The notes below the pieces were generated by a model. The model was not told the origin of the DNA and ran no database searches. It saw nothing but the letters and a program-made list of their open reading frames with translations. A stretch of DNA of 64,000 bases from Nocardia sp. NBC_01327. GTDB taxonomy: Bacteria > Actinomycetota > Actinomycetes > Mycobacteriales > Mycobacteriaceae. The stretch lies in NCBI RefSeq assembly GCF_035958815.1, contig NZ_CP108384.1, positions 62,001 through 126,000 on the forward strand. The letters run 5' to 3'. The position numbers were made by a program, and so were the translations under genes. Numbering within the stretch: position 1 is the first letter of the stretch; the number at the start of each line of letters is the position of its first letter. Below, piece after piece: positions 42,459 to 51,716 of this stretch.

Positions 42459-45400
42459 CAAATACGCCACCCCCAATTCCTCTCGACTGTCCCGAGCCTG
42501 TGGTGAACCTGCTCGGCGGTCATTGGCCCCAAACCAACGAACATGATCTGCGCCTGCGGGCGAAAGCGTGCCGAGAGGCGGCAGCAGAACTGCGCGCGCA
42601 GGGAAATCGTCATGAGGCGTGCGTCGAGCGAATCTCAGACGTGATGACAGGCGCCGGCGCGGATGCCCTCTACAAGAACGGCGAACTGAACACACAGAAC
42701 ACCATTACAGTCGCTGACTACCTCGAGAGTTTGGCCGCGGAAGCCGAGAAAACGGCCGACTCTGTGGAACACGCCCGAGATATCGTCGAGTTCTCCATGG
42801 TCACTCTTGCCGGCCAACTGATCTTGGACGGAATACTCCTCACCGCAGGGGGTTGCGCCAAGGCTGTTGCTGATGAAGCCGCAGCGGAAGCGGCCGTCCG
42901 GGCGGCAACAGAGTTCGCGGAGAGAGAAGTCGCCGAGCATGCGGCGGAGGGCGCCGCGGAACGCGGAATTCTGGGCAAGATCATCAAGATGGGTGCGATC
43001 GGCAGCGTATGGGGTGTTCTCCCAACGGTGTTCGCAGATACCAAAGAGTCCATCGAGGGACACGGCGGCTTCAATTTGGAGGAGATCGCTGCTGACGCAG
43101 CGGGAGGCTTCGCGGGCGGTGTCGCCGGTGCGTATTTCGGCGCAGGGATGGCGAAAAGTCTCGGACACTTCGTCACAGACCGGAGCAGCGGATGGAGCCG
43201 GGTCATCGCGCAGGTCGGCGTCAGCCTGATTCACATCGGGTACGGCGGATTTCTCGGCGGTGTGTTCGGTGGGGCCGCAAACATACTCGCGACCAATCTC
43301 CCAGCGGCCGTTGAGGATCAGAGTCTGTCGAAGCTTGGGAAGGGACTCTCGTTCGGCGGACTGTTTTCCAACGGTGTCGCTGCTCTCGCCCCCGGCATTG
43401 TCGGCGGTGCGTGGGGTTCGGCGAGCGCGGCCAGAGCCGCGGCCGGGTTCGTCATACCTGGAACACCGCTGTCCTCGGGCGCTACCGAGCGAGGCGCAAC
43501 ACCCGCTACCGCCGGGGCGGCCGCTATGCGCGCGCCGACATCGGAATCGAAGGGCGGCAACCCTTCTCCCATATCCGTCGCCGGGGCAGATGCTCTCCCC
43601 GCAGTTCCGCCGCCGACGCCTGCCGATCAGGATGACGAGGCTGCGGCAGGCAACGGTACGAACGGGCCGACGAACAACAACGATCCACTCGAGAGTTCCG
43701 GGCCTGTCACCGTCGGTCGTACCGGGTTCTACGAATTCCCCAGGGCACCGAGCGACAATCCCATCCCCGACGCTGAGACCCGCGAGCCCTTCGACGTGAC
43801 CGGGAGCCTCGACGTCCCGGCAGATCCGGCCGGCACGAGGTCGGTAACGCGCGAGAACAATGAGACAGCTGAACAGGGCGGTCTCGGGGATGCGGGCAAG
43901 ACGGACTTCACCGCCGCACACAGCAGTATCGGCCGCGGCTTCGGAGAGATAAGTCACTCCGCTGGTCGGGGCGATTCGCCACCGTCGACGGCCCGCCCGA
44001 GGGCTGAGCAGACTCCCGTCCCGAGACCGGTAGCCGAACTAACCGTGCCTGGTCCCAGGGCAGCGGATGCGCTGAAACCTCCTGCCGCCGAAGGCTTTCG
44101 ATCGGGTATCTCTGCGCCGGTCGTGCCCGAATCCCGCAGCGATGTCGTGCCCGCTGAAACATCGAATTCTGAGGATTCCGGCATCGTTCGAGACGGCGGC
44201 GCCGAAAATCCAGAGCAGACAGCAGGTCTCGCTGGCGATCGGATCCGCACCGACGCTGTCCCCGATGCAACGGTGAGCATGGATGTGGCCCATACCGATG
44301 GGGCTTACACGGATGCGGCCGGCGTGGATGGTGTTCACCAAATCACCGAAATGGATCCGAACGAAGCGACATTGCGGGCGCGTCTGGAACATGAGGTAGC
44401 TATCGAGGACCCGCGTGTAGTTCAGGCGGGCGCGGAGCTTGCACACGCAAAGGACAGACTGGACACCGCGCAAGTCGAGCTCGACGCTGCTGAGGCTCAC
44501 CGCGATCAGCAGAAGCCCGGCCTGTCGAGCGAGGTGACTGAGGACCAGCATGTCGAGCAGTTGAATGCCGAGGCTGAACGGGCACGCGATCAGCTCAATA
44601 GCGAAGTATCGCAGAACGATACCCGGCAGAGCCGGGTTCGGGCCGAGCTGTCCGGCGGGAAGCACACGCGTTCCGTCGAGGAGCTGCTGCGGCGGGAAAC
44701 GCAGGTCGACGAGCAGGTAGCGGAGAAGCTGAAGCCGTTCCGGGAAGCGGCTGCACGCGCGGACGCGGATTACCGTTCGGCGCTGCAGGATGAGATCGAC
44801 AGGCGTGCAGCCGAATTGGATGCGGCCGTGACCCGGGCGCAGGCGGCGGTGCATGACAGTCGGGTCGCGTTCGATTCCGGGCAGGCCCAGCACGATGCTG
44901 CAGTGCAGCATGCGGTGCAGGAACGCTACGAGGCGAAGCAGGCCGAATCGGAGGCGAGAGTCGATGCCGCCGAACAGGCGGCGGTGCACATGCGCGAGAC
45001 CACCGAGGTGCAGATGGACAACGCGCGCACCGATCTGCACGCGGCCAGAGATGGTGTGAAGGACGCCAGGCATAAATACGAGACAGCGAAAGCCGAGCTC
45101 GACGCCGGTCTGAAGGGCAAGCTCGACGACAGCATTGCGGCTTCCGGGCGTCGGGTCGAGGCGGCGCGGAATGCGTTGGAGGACAGCCGGAAAGGATACG
45201 AGGAGGCTCGGACCGGCAACGAGCCGCGGCACGAAGAATTGAAGCTGCTGCGCGAGGAGGTCGAACAGGGTGGGGAAAACCTGCGGGACGAGCTGATTGA
45301 GCATGAGGCGCTGCTGACTGCCGCCGGGGATCGCTCCGATGACCTGGAAGCGGTAAGGACCGGGCGTGGCGAGGCGGTGTCGGGATGGCGGTCGCTGCGT

Positions 45401-48400
45401 GGGTTCGACAGGGAAGTCGCGCGGCGATCCATTGACTGGCAGGGGGTGTTGAGACGACGTGAGTCCGACGCCACAGCGGCTTCGCGAGTGGAGGACCTCA
45501 GAGGGGACCTGGAGGCGAAGGAGGCGGCGTACCCGCAGGCGGTTGAGGATTTCAAGGGTGCGGTGCTGGGGGTGATCGAGGAACGTCTGGCAGCGGTGGA
45601 GAACGCGAAGACACCGGATCGAGACGCGTATGAGGAGGGGCTCGCGGACAAGAGGGAGGCGATGAGAAGAGCATCGAGGAAGGCGCTCGAAGCTGCGGAT
45701 GCGGTACAGAAGGCGGCGTTCGCGTTCCGCGACGAAGTGTTGCGCCGGACAAGTGAGACGGACCCGATGATCGGTCCCGGAGCGGCCGACGATGTGGTGG
45801 ATCGTATGGCGCGCGACGGTTCTCGCGCGGAGCGGGTGGCGGCAATGTCGGAGTGGATGACGCGTCGTGATCCGGACGGGCGCACACCGCGGGAGACGCA
45901 GATGCTGGCGTATGTGCTGACCGAGTTCGGCCCGGCGGATATGAAGGGCGGGGAGGGCAAGACGCTGGTGGTGGTCATGGCCGGGTATCGGGACGCCCGG
46001 GTGCATGGTGTGGCGACCACGCTGACCAGTAGCGATCCGCTGGTGATGGATATGGTCGGCGAGGTGACCAATTTCCTCGGATCGCAGCATCCGGATTCGG
46101 GCGTGGATGTGGTGACACTGAAGGAGAACGAGCCGTTCCCGCAGTGGGCCTGGAAAGCGTTGGAGGAGAACCGGAGTTTGTTCGTGGTCGGGACGAAGGA
46201 AGGTGTGCTGTTCGTCGGGCTGCACGAAGCGCACGCGATGGTCGACGAGATCGAGCGCGCGGGTGCGTCGGAGAAGGTGGTGGCGGACCTTCGGGCGTGG
46301 CTGCGCACAGAGCCGCATCTGGATGCGTTGGCTGATCATCTGGACGCAGTGGCAGACGAGTACAAGGTGCCGCGGCGATTCAAGCCGATCCCGGAGGGGG
46401 TAGGGAATTTCGACGAGGTCGATACCGCCTTCGATGGGGAGACGCGGGCTATTTTGTCGCCAGGTGCTGGCGGCGACGCGGAGCCGGAGACGGAACAGCA
46501 TCTGAAAGATGTGTATGAGAAGTTCCGTATCGCCGTGCTGGCACACGGATTGACCGATAAGGATTTCGGCAGGCCGGAGAATACGCGTGGTCTGTGGCAT
46601 GCACGGCTGAGTGTCGACGCATTCGAGAAGCTTGCACGGGCGACCGAGGATCCGGAGTCGGTGCTCGCCGACGCGGAGCATTTCGCAAAGTTCGCGCTGG
46701 CGAGGTGGGGCCTGGAACGCGACAGGGACTACAACACCTCGCGCGAGCACGACATGGTGATGCTGATCGATTCGAAGACCACCGACAAGCTGTCGTGGGG
46801 TCGGGACAAGTCGACCTCGACAAGGTTGCAGGATCTGGGGCAGTATCTCGACATCGTCGAGGGGGTGACGGTGCGGGCCAATCACCCGGAGGATTCACTG
46901 ACGATGTCATTGAAGCAGTGGATCGGTAGCCGGTTTTTGAAGAACCCCAAGGGTGTGTCGGGCACGGCGGAAGAAGTGGCAGAGGCCATCCACGATAGTT
47001 GGGGCGGCACACACGACGAGCGAGGTGACTACTTCGGGGTGCCCGCGATCGCGAGGTTCTACAAATCGAATTTGTTCGAGGAAGCTCCTGCGGAGTACAC
47101 GACCCACGAGAAGAAGCTGGCGGGTATGGCGACCGATGTCGTTGATACCGCGGATATTTCGTTTGTCGTGAAAGACGGCACGATTGTGGATATCCGGCAG
47201 GAAGGCCGGACGCAGTGGAACATCATGCTCGACAACAAGGATATTCACGGAGCCCACGAACGTGTAGTGGAGAGTGTGGTCGACAAGCCGGGCGGCGGGC
47301 GGATGGTCGAGGAGACCAGGACCGCACTGAATCGGTGGCAAGACAAGAAATTGCCTGAGCGTGGGGTCACGGACTGGGTCGACGCGATCGTGGATCGGCG
47401 CATGAAAGATTACGCGGCCGAACATGGCCTGCAGATCGCAGACGGGGTGAAATTGCGATACTCGGCGATCGACGCCCGCTGGTATGAGGAGCACGGCGGC
47501 GGGGATGGCGCCGAACGTGAGGCCGGCCGCCTGGTGGAGAAGTTCGGGAAGCCGGGCAGCATCATGTTCATCAACAAATCGGGGGCACGGGGAACAGATC
47601 CGAAGCCGACGGCGGAGGCGAAGGAGCTCGGCGGCGTATTTACCAGAATCAGTGGCGGCCCGGCCTTTTCGCGACGGGTGTTGTTACAGGCGATCTGGCG
47701 CTCCGCGCGCGGCGGGTCGGGTGAGGATCGGGTCAACGGTGGTACGCCCGGATCGGCGAAGATCTACACCTCGCCGGAGGACTACCGCACCGAGATCGAA
47801 GACGCCCAGGCCACGCGCGAGATCATTCAGTATCTGAATGCGGTCGATGAGCGGGACCGGGCTGCAGCCGGGTACGAAACCGCTCCCTCGGCGGAAACCC
47901 GCGAAGCCATCGGCAAGGCCAACAACCATCTCGACGAGGCCGTGCGGGTACTGCGGGAGGAGACGACGCCGAGGCTGCAACGTCGCGCCGAAGAACAACT
48001 GCAGGCCCCCCATCGCGGCCTGCGCAACAACCCCGCCCACGCACCGCCGGCTCCTGGCACCCTCGCGCAGCGGCCTCGGATACAGCAGCCCCGTGCCCCC
48101 AGTGAGCCCCCGCCCCCGGGTGACCCGGTCGGGCGTCCCGGCGGTCAGCACAGCACTGTATCCCGCCGGACTCAGCAGTCGGCTGTGTCGAAAGGCGCGG
48201 GCCGTTCGTCGAACGGCACGACGGGCGAGTCGCAGCAGTCCCCTGCAGGCTCGGAGCAACCACACTTGCCGGGACGTGCGCACGTCCCGTTAAGCGGCCA
48301 CCTGCTCCAGCCGCGCGATCTGGCGCAGTTCGGTGGCACCCAACTCCCCGCAGCCGGAAGGTCCACGCCCTGGACTGCGGGGGAAATCGCGGCACCAGGG

Positions 48401-51235
48401 ACAAAGGAACGTTCAGAGGAGACGGCAGCACCCGGCAGGATGACGCCCGTGGGCCTGGCGCAGGTGCCCGTGTCGTCCCGTTTCCAGATATCGGCCTTCC
48501 CCTCGGACGCCCGCTTGCCCAGTCCCGAGGAAGTGCTCGACCGGCCGGAACGGAAGCCGCGCACGCGCAAGAGCGTCGGATCCGCAGCTGTCTTTTATGC
48601 CGCCACCCCACATGACGTGGGTTCTGGCGATGACAAGCCACACGATGCGCGTCTCCTAGGCAAGGGGACCCATCGTCGACAACCAAAAACCAATCCGGTG
48701 GAAGACCCGCCTTCCCAGGAGGGCAGCTCCGACCCCGGCGGCGAAAACCCTTCGATCCCAGTCGGCGATTCACGGCAGGTTGCTGAGCCTGAGCCGGTAG
48801 CGGACCGGGTAGAGAGCGGCGTCGAGCCAGCACGACTACCAACCGAGGCGGCAGGTAGCGGCGCGTTCGTCCACAACTCGACACCTGGCGAAGTGCCTCC
48901 GGTCGTGCTGAAGCGGCGTCTTCATCTGAACTGGGTCCGCAAGCACTCGACGCCCGGCGAACTGCCCCGCGAAGCGCCCCCAGCTTCGCTGAACCGGAGT
49001 CTGAGGTGGATACGGTGGATACGCGAGCGATTGCAGTCGGCAAACCGCAACCTCATTTGGCTTTACACTGGGTCGGCCTTCTCGTCTGCGGGCAGCACCG
49101 GGCTGGCTGCGGTTATTCCCCTGCTCATAGAGCAAGCGAGCAGCTCTATATCCTTGGTGAGCCTCGCCACATCGGCCGCCCAATTCGCAAGTCTGCTTGC
49201 ACTATTGCCGTCTGGATATGCTGCCGACAAATTCGAACCCAGGCGCACGATCCGGCTGGCCGCGGCGACCGGCTTGGTCGCGACCAGTGTCGCAGGCGGG
49301 ATGGTGCTGTTCGGCCTTCCTGGTGTCACGGCTGGTCTGATTGGATCCTTGGTCGTCACCCGCGTCGCCGACACCTTTGGCGGCATGAGCACCACGGTCT
49401 ATGGCCGCCGTCTAGCCGTTACCGCCGAGGAGAAGGTGGCGGCGATGACGTTGGCCCTGGTGGACAGGCATGCCTCCGGCACGCTGGGCAATTTCATCTT
49501 CCCGGTGATCGCAAACCTCTCGCATCCATTACTGTTCGCGAGCAACGCCCTGTCCTACGCCGTGAATCTGGCGACGCTGCGGACGCTTCCGCCAGTCCCT
49601 GCGGCGGAGCAGCTCAACCGCGTGCGCCTGCTCGACGGTGCGCGCGCCGTGTGGGACGACGCGTATTTGCGCGCCTGCGCGATGTTTTCGGTTCCGTGGG
49701 GTATCGGCGGAGCGGCGTCAACCGTGCAGTTGATTGACATCATCCACTCAGCGGGCTACTCGCCCGTTACATCGGGGCTGGTGTTGGCTGGCGGCGCTGC
49801 CGGGACGGCGCTCGCTGCGAGGCCACCGTCGCGTCTCACCAACCGGCTCAACCTGAAATGGCTTCATCCGAGCACGATGGTGTCGTGGGCCGGATGGACA
49901 GCGGAGCTCGCGCTCACGACCAACCCGGCAATTATCGGTATAACAGCGGTCCTGGTCGGGGCGGCCGTCATGTCGACGAACAAAGAGTTCTCCAAGTACC
50001 AAGCCAAGGTCGTTCCAGAACGCGTGATCGGTGCCGCGATCTCCGTTAGCCAGATCGCTAACGGAGCAGGCGGCCTCATCGGCGGGTTGGTGGGGGGATA
50101 CTACCTGCTGCCGGAGATCGGCATTGAGGCAACGGGATGGGTGTTGACCGGCATATTCGGAGCCACTGCGGCTGCCTCGGCAGCGGCTTCTTATCGCACT
50201 CGTACATCGCGGGTGAAGGTCGCCGATCCGGCTGAGCCTGTGCGGCCACCGCGACGTGGGGCGGCTCGGTTGGGCGGCCACTGGCTCCAGCTGCCTGACG
50301 AGGCGTGGTGGGGAAGCCAACTCCCAGCTGCGGGAAGCTCTGTGAGATGGGGATTCCCGGCAGTGGACCAATCTGCTGACCCCTCGTGGATCGGACAGCA
50401 TGAGAACCTCAGTCCGTCGCTGTCGGCGGAAGGTCCGCCTCGCGGGCCTGTGGTCCAGCCGATTCCGGAAGGTTCGCCGCTACAGGCCGACAGGCCCGAG
50501 CTCGGCGGCGATACTCCGTCGAACCCGGCCGGTGGTGCGCAGTCCGATGCGGGGGGTGAGCCGCTGACCGGCCGGGCGGAGAGCGGCGGCGAGCCGGTGG
50601 GGCCGTCGACCGAGGCTGCGGGTTCAGGATCGGGTGGTCGGGGTTCGGGCAACAACCGCGGTGGACTCGACAATCCGACGCGGGTCGGTCAGCAGGCAGG
50701 GGCGACCGATCTCACCTATAGCCACGCGCGGCTGGGCGGTGTGCTTGCGGCGTACGTTGACGACGGCTTCTACATCGATACCCTCGGGAACCGCCTCCGA
50801 CTTCCCCGCCCCCCTGGACCGGCTGCCCAACTGCGCAATAAAGCGCTGGGTTTCCACCACAATCCCGGCAGTAAAAACCCCGACCCGAGGGGATGGGGCA
50901 CGGACCGAACACCCGAGACCACGACGCCGCATACCGAACCGGGCGCGGATTCCACCATCGCCAACGATGTCGCCTATCCGTCGGAATCACCTGTCACACA
51001 ACAGATATCAATATCTCCCGATGCGGCAGTCGACGGTGACGATATGGGCGAGGTCATTGCGTCGGGACGCATGCTCAACGTCCTGGCGTGGACGGGCAAT
51101 GGATTCACACCTGCTGCGAGGACCCCGTGGAGCCGCGGCCGGGTCGTGGCGTCGGACACGGAGATCCCTCGATGGGATGGTTCCCAGCTCCCGGCCCCGG
51201 CCGGCTGGGTGGGAAGGTTGCCTCCGGGGCAGTGA
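42455..51235 (+). CDS. giant 2926-aa protein: CpnT-like N-domain, coiled coil, SecA-like ATPase and MFS domain
   Basis: Domains in order. ~1-330: helical CpnT/WXG-like domain (LLGGHWPQTNEHDLRLRAKA) with Gly-rich hydrophobic stretches. ~330-625: disordered. ~630-1090: long Ala/Glu/Arg coiled coil. ~1120-1860: SecA-like motor with Walker A G1165-GEGKT1170, Walker B D1320-EVD, helicase motif V A-R1712-G-T-D and a degenerate motif VI near 1750, following SecA order. ~1860-2190: Pro-rich linker. ~2196-2586: 12-helix MFS transporter (WLYTGSAFSSAGSTGLAAVI onwards). ~2586-2926: Pro/Gly-rich tail repeating the earlier linker. The start overlaps the WXG-like gene, the stop overlaps a second MFS gene. 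ATPase residues look intact. I know of no described family with this order. It may be a self-contained export or effector machine; alternatively two genes fused secondarily. No in-frame stop breaks it. Confidence 0.8.
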   Translation: MTNTPPPIPLDCPEPVVNLLGGHWPQTNEHDLRLRAKACREAAAELRAQGNRHEACVERISDVMTGAGADALYKNGELNTQNTITVADYLESLAAEAEKTADSVEHARDIVEFSMVTLAGQLILDGILLTAGGCAKAVADEAAAEAAVRAATEFAEREVAEHAAEGAAERGILGKIIKMGAIGSVWGVLPTVFADTKESIEGHGGFNLEEIAADAAGGFAGGVAGAYFGAGMAKSLGHFVTDRSSGWSRVIAQVGVSLIHIGYGGFLGGVFGGAANILATNLPAAVEDQSLSKLGKGLSFGGLFSNGVAALAPGIVGGAWGSASAARAAAGFVIPGTPLSSGATERGATPATAGAAAMRAPTSESKGGNPSPISVAGADALPAVPPPTPADQDDEAAAGNGTNGPTNNNDPLESSGPVTVGRTGFYEFPRAPSDNPIPDAETREPFDVTGSLDVPADPAGTRSVTRENNETAEQGGLGDAGKTDFTAAHSSIGRGFGEISHSAGRGDSPPSTARPRAEQTPVPRPVAELTVPGPRAADALKPPAAEGFRSGISAPVVPESRSDVVPAETSNSEDSGIVRDGGAENPEQTAGLAGDRIRTDAVPDATVSMDVAHTDGAYTDAAGVDGVHQITEMDPNEATLRARLEHEVAIEDPRVVQAGAELAHAKDRLDTAQVELDAAEAHRDQQKPGLSSEVTEDQHVEQLNAEAERARDQLNSEVSQNDTRQSRVRAELSGGKHTRSVEELLRRETQVDEQVAEKLKPFREAAARADADYRSALQDEIDRRAAELDAAVTRAQAAVHDSRVAFDSGQAQHDAAVQHAVQERYEAKQAESEARVDAAEQAAVHMRETTEVQMDNARTDLHAARDGVKDARHKYETAKAELDAGLKGKLDDSIAASGRRVEAARNALEDSRKGYEEARTGNEPRHEELKLLREEVEQGGENLRDELIEHEALLTAAGDRSDDLEAVRTGRGEAVSGWRSLRGFDREVARRSIDWQGVLRRRESDATAASRVEDLRGDLEAKEAAYPQAVEDFKGAVLGVIEERLAAVENAKTPDRDAYEEGLADKREAMRRASRKALEAADAVQKAAFAFRDEVLRRTSETDPMIGPGAADDVVDRMARDGSRAERVAAMSEWMTRRDPDGRTPRETQMLAYVLTEFGPADMKGGEGKTLVVVMAGYRDARVHGVATTLTSSDPLVMDMVGEVTNFLGSQHPDSGVDVVTLKENEPFPQWAWKALEENRSLFVVGTKEGVLFVGLHEAHAMVDEIERAGASEKVVADLRAWLRTEPHLDALADHLDAVADEYKVPRRFKPIPEGVGNFDEVDTAFDGETRAILSPGAGGDAEPETEQHLKDVYEKFRIAVLAHGLTDKDFGRPENTRGLWHARLSVDAFEKLARATEDPESVLADAEHFAKFALARWGLERDRDYNTSREHDMVMLIDSKTTDKLSWGRDKSTSTRLQDLGQYLDIVEGVTVRANHPEDSLTMSLKQWIGSRFLKNPKGVSGTAEEVAEAIHDSWGGTHDERGDYFGVPAIARFYKSNLFEEAPAEYTTHEKKLAGMATDVVDTADISFVVKDGTIVDIRQEGRTQWNIMLDNKDIHGAHERVVESVVDKPGGGRMVEETRTALNRWQDKKLPERGVTDWVDAIVDRRMKDYAAEHGLQIADGVKLRYSAIDARWYEEHGGGDGAEREAGRLVEKFGKPGSIMFINKSGARGTDPKPTAEAKELGGVFTRISGGPAFSRRVLLQAIWRSARGGSGEDRVNGGTPGSAKIYTSPEDYRTEIEDAQATREIIQYLNAVDERDRAAAGYETAPSAETREAIGKANNHLDEAVRVLREETTPRLQRRAEEQLQAPHRGLRNNPAHAPPAPGTLAQRPRIQQPRAPSEPPPPGDPVGRPGGQHSTVSRRTQQSAVSKGAGRSSNGTTGESQQSPAGSEQPHLPGRAHVPLSGHLLQPRDLAQFGGTQLPAAGRSTPWTAGEIAAPGTKERSEETAAPGRMTPVGLAQVPVSSRFQISAFPSDARLPSPEEVLDRPERKPRTRKSVGSAAVFYAATPHDVGSGDDKPHDARLLGKGTHRRQPKTNPVEDPPSQEGSSDPGGENPSIPVGDSRQVAEPEPVADRVESGVEPARLPTEAAGSGAFVHNSTPGEVPPVVLKRRLHLNWVRKHSTPGELPREAPPASLNRSLRWIRWIRERLQSANRNLIWLYTGSAFSSAGSTGLAAVIPLLIEQASSSISLVSLATSAAQFASLLALLPSGYAADKFEPRRTIRLAAATGLVATSVAGGMVLFGLPGVTAGLIGSLVVTRVADTFGGMSTTVYGRRLAVTAEEKVAAMTLALVDRHASGTLGNFIFPVIANLSHPLLFASNALSYAVNLATLRTLPPVPAAEQLNRVRLLDGARAVWDDAYLRACAMFSVPWGIGGAASTVQLIDIIHSAGYSPVTSGLVLAGGAAGTALAARPPSRLTNRLNLKWLHPSTMVSWAGWTAELALTTNPAIIGITAVLVGAAVMSTNKEFSKYQAKVVPERVIGAAISVSQIANGAGGLIGGLVGGYYLLPEIGIEATGWVLTGIFGATAAASAAASYRTRTSRVKVADPAEPVRPPRRGAARLGGHWLQLPDEAWWGSQLPAAGSSVRWGFPAVDQSADPSWIGQHENLSPSLSAEGPPRGPVVQPIPEGSPLQADRPELGGDTPSNPAGGAQSDAGGEPLTGRAESGGEPVGPSTEAAGSGSGGRGSGNNRGGLDNPTRVGQQAGATDLTYSHARLGGVLAAYVDDGFYIDTLGNRLRLPRPPGPAAQLRNKALGFHHNPGSKNPDPRGWGTDRTPETTTPHTEPGADSTIANDVAYPSESPVTQQISISPDAAVDGDDMGEVIASGRMLNVLAWTGNGFTPAARTPWSRGRVVASDTEIPRWDGSQLPAPAGWVGRLPPGQ

Positions 51236-51412
51236 ACGGTGCAATTGCCTACCATTCGACGCCCGGCGAACCGCACAGCGAACCACCCCCCGCCTTGCTG
51301 AAGCGGCGTCTGCTGTGGATGCCCGAGCGATTGCGTCCGGCAAATCCCGGCCTCCTGCAGCTCTACACCGGGTCGACCTTCTCCTCTGCAGGCAGCGGAG
51401 GGCTGGCCGCCG
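51232..51412 (+). pseudogene. second MFS transporter gene, truncated by the IS3 element
   Basis: GTG 51232 overlaps the stop of the giant gene (GTGA). The frame reads YHSTPGEPHSEPPPALLKRR, then ANPGLLQLYTGSTFSSAGSG and GLAAV, matching the hinge and first helix of the MFS domain inside the giant protein (HNSTPGEVPPVVLKRR; LIWLYTGSAFSSAGSTGLAAV). It then runs into the insertion sequence at ~51413, so ~380 residues are lost. It shows that an MFS gene was originally separate and coupled. Confidence 0.7.
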
Positions 51413-51413
51413 T

Positions 51414-51716
51414 TCGTTCACGGCCGAGTACAAGGTCGAGGCTGCCCACCGGGTGATCGATTCCGGTCGCACGATCGCCGAAGTAGCCCGGGAACTGGGC
51501 CTCAACGAGGGCTTGCTCAGCAACTGGGTCAAGGACGAGCGACGCGGGATCGCCGCCGTCGAGGTCCACGGGGAGAAACCTCTGGACGTGGCCGAACGCG
51601 CAGAGCTTTTGAGGCTGCGAAAACAGGTCGCCGAGCTGGAGAAAGACAACTCTTTCTTGGTAAAAGCCTCGGCGTACTTTGCCGCGATGCAGAAGAATCG
51701 GCCCGGTTCGATCTGA
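51414..51716 (+). CDS. IS3-family transposase OrfA (5' end lost)
   Basis: The in-frame coding begins RRSFTAEYKVEAAHRVIDSG, TIAEVARELGLNEGLLSNWV, the HTH of IS3 OrfA proteins, which binds the ends of the element. A leucine zipper follows (RLRKQVAELEKDNSFLVKAS). The first few codons and the start are missing because the IS left end is deleted; read-through from the upstream frame is possible (the frame stays open far upstream). It ends TGATG, with orfB starting on the overlapping ATG, where many IS3 members use a -1 frameshift. Confidence 0.8.
   Translation, partial: SFTAEYKVEAAHRVIDSGRTIAEVARELGLNEGLLSNWVKDERRGIAAVEVHGEKPLDVAERAELLRLRKQVAELEKDNSFLVKASAYFAAMQKNRPGSI

Noticed and set aside
44039..46885. 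948-aa open frame on the minus strand opposite the giant gene
   Set aside because: It is antisense to the coiled-coil and SecA-like coding region, has His/Arg/Pro-rich shadow composition and no domain; it results from G+C-rich third positions.
50634..51413. Long N-terminal extension of the IS3 OrfA frame
   Set aside because: The upstream part is an out-of-frame shadow of the giant protein's tail; only the part after 51413 matches OrfA.
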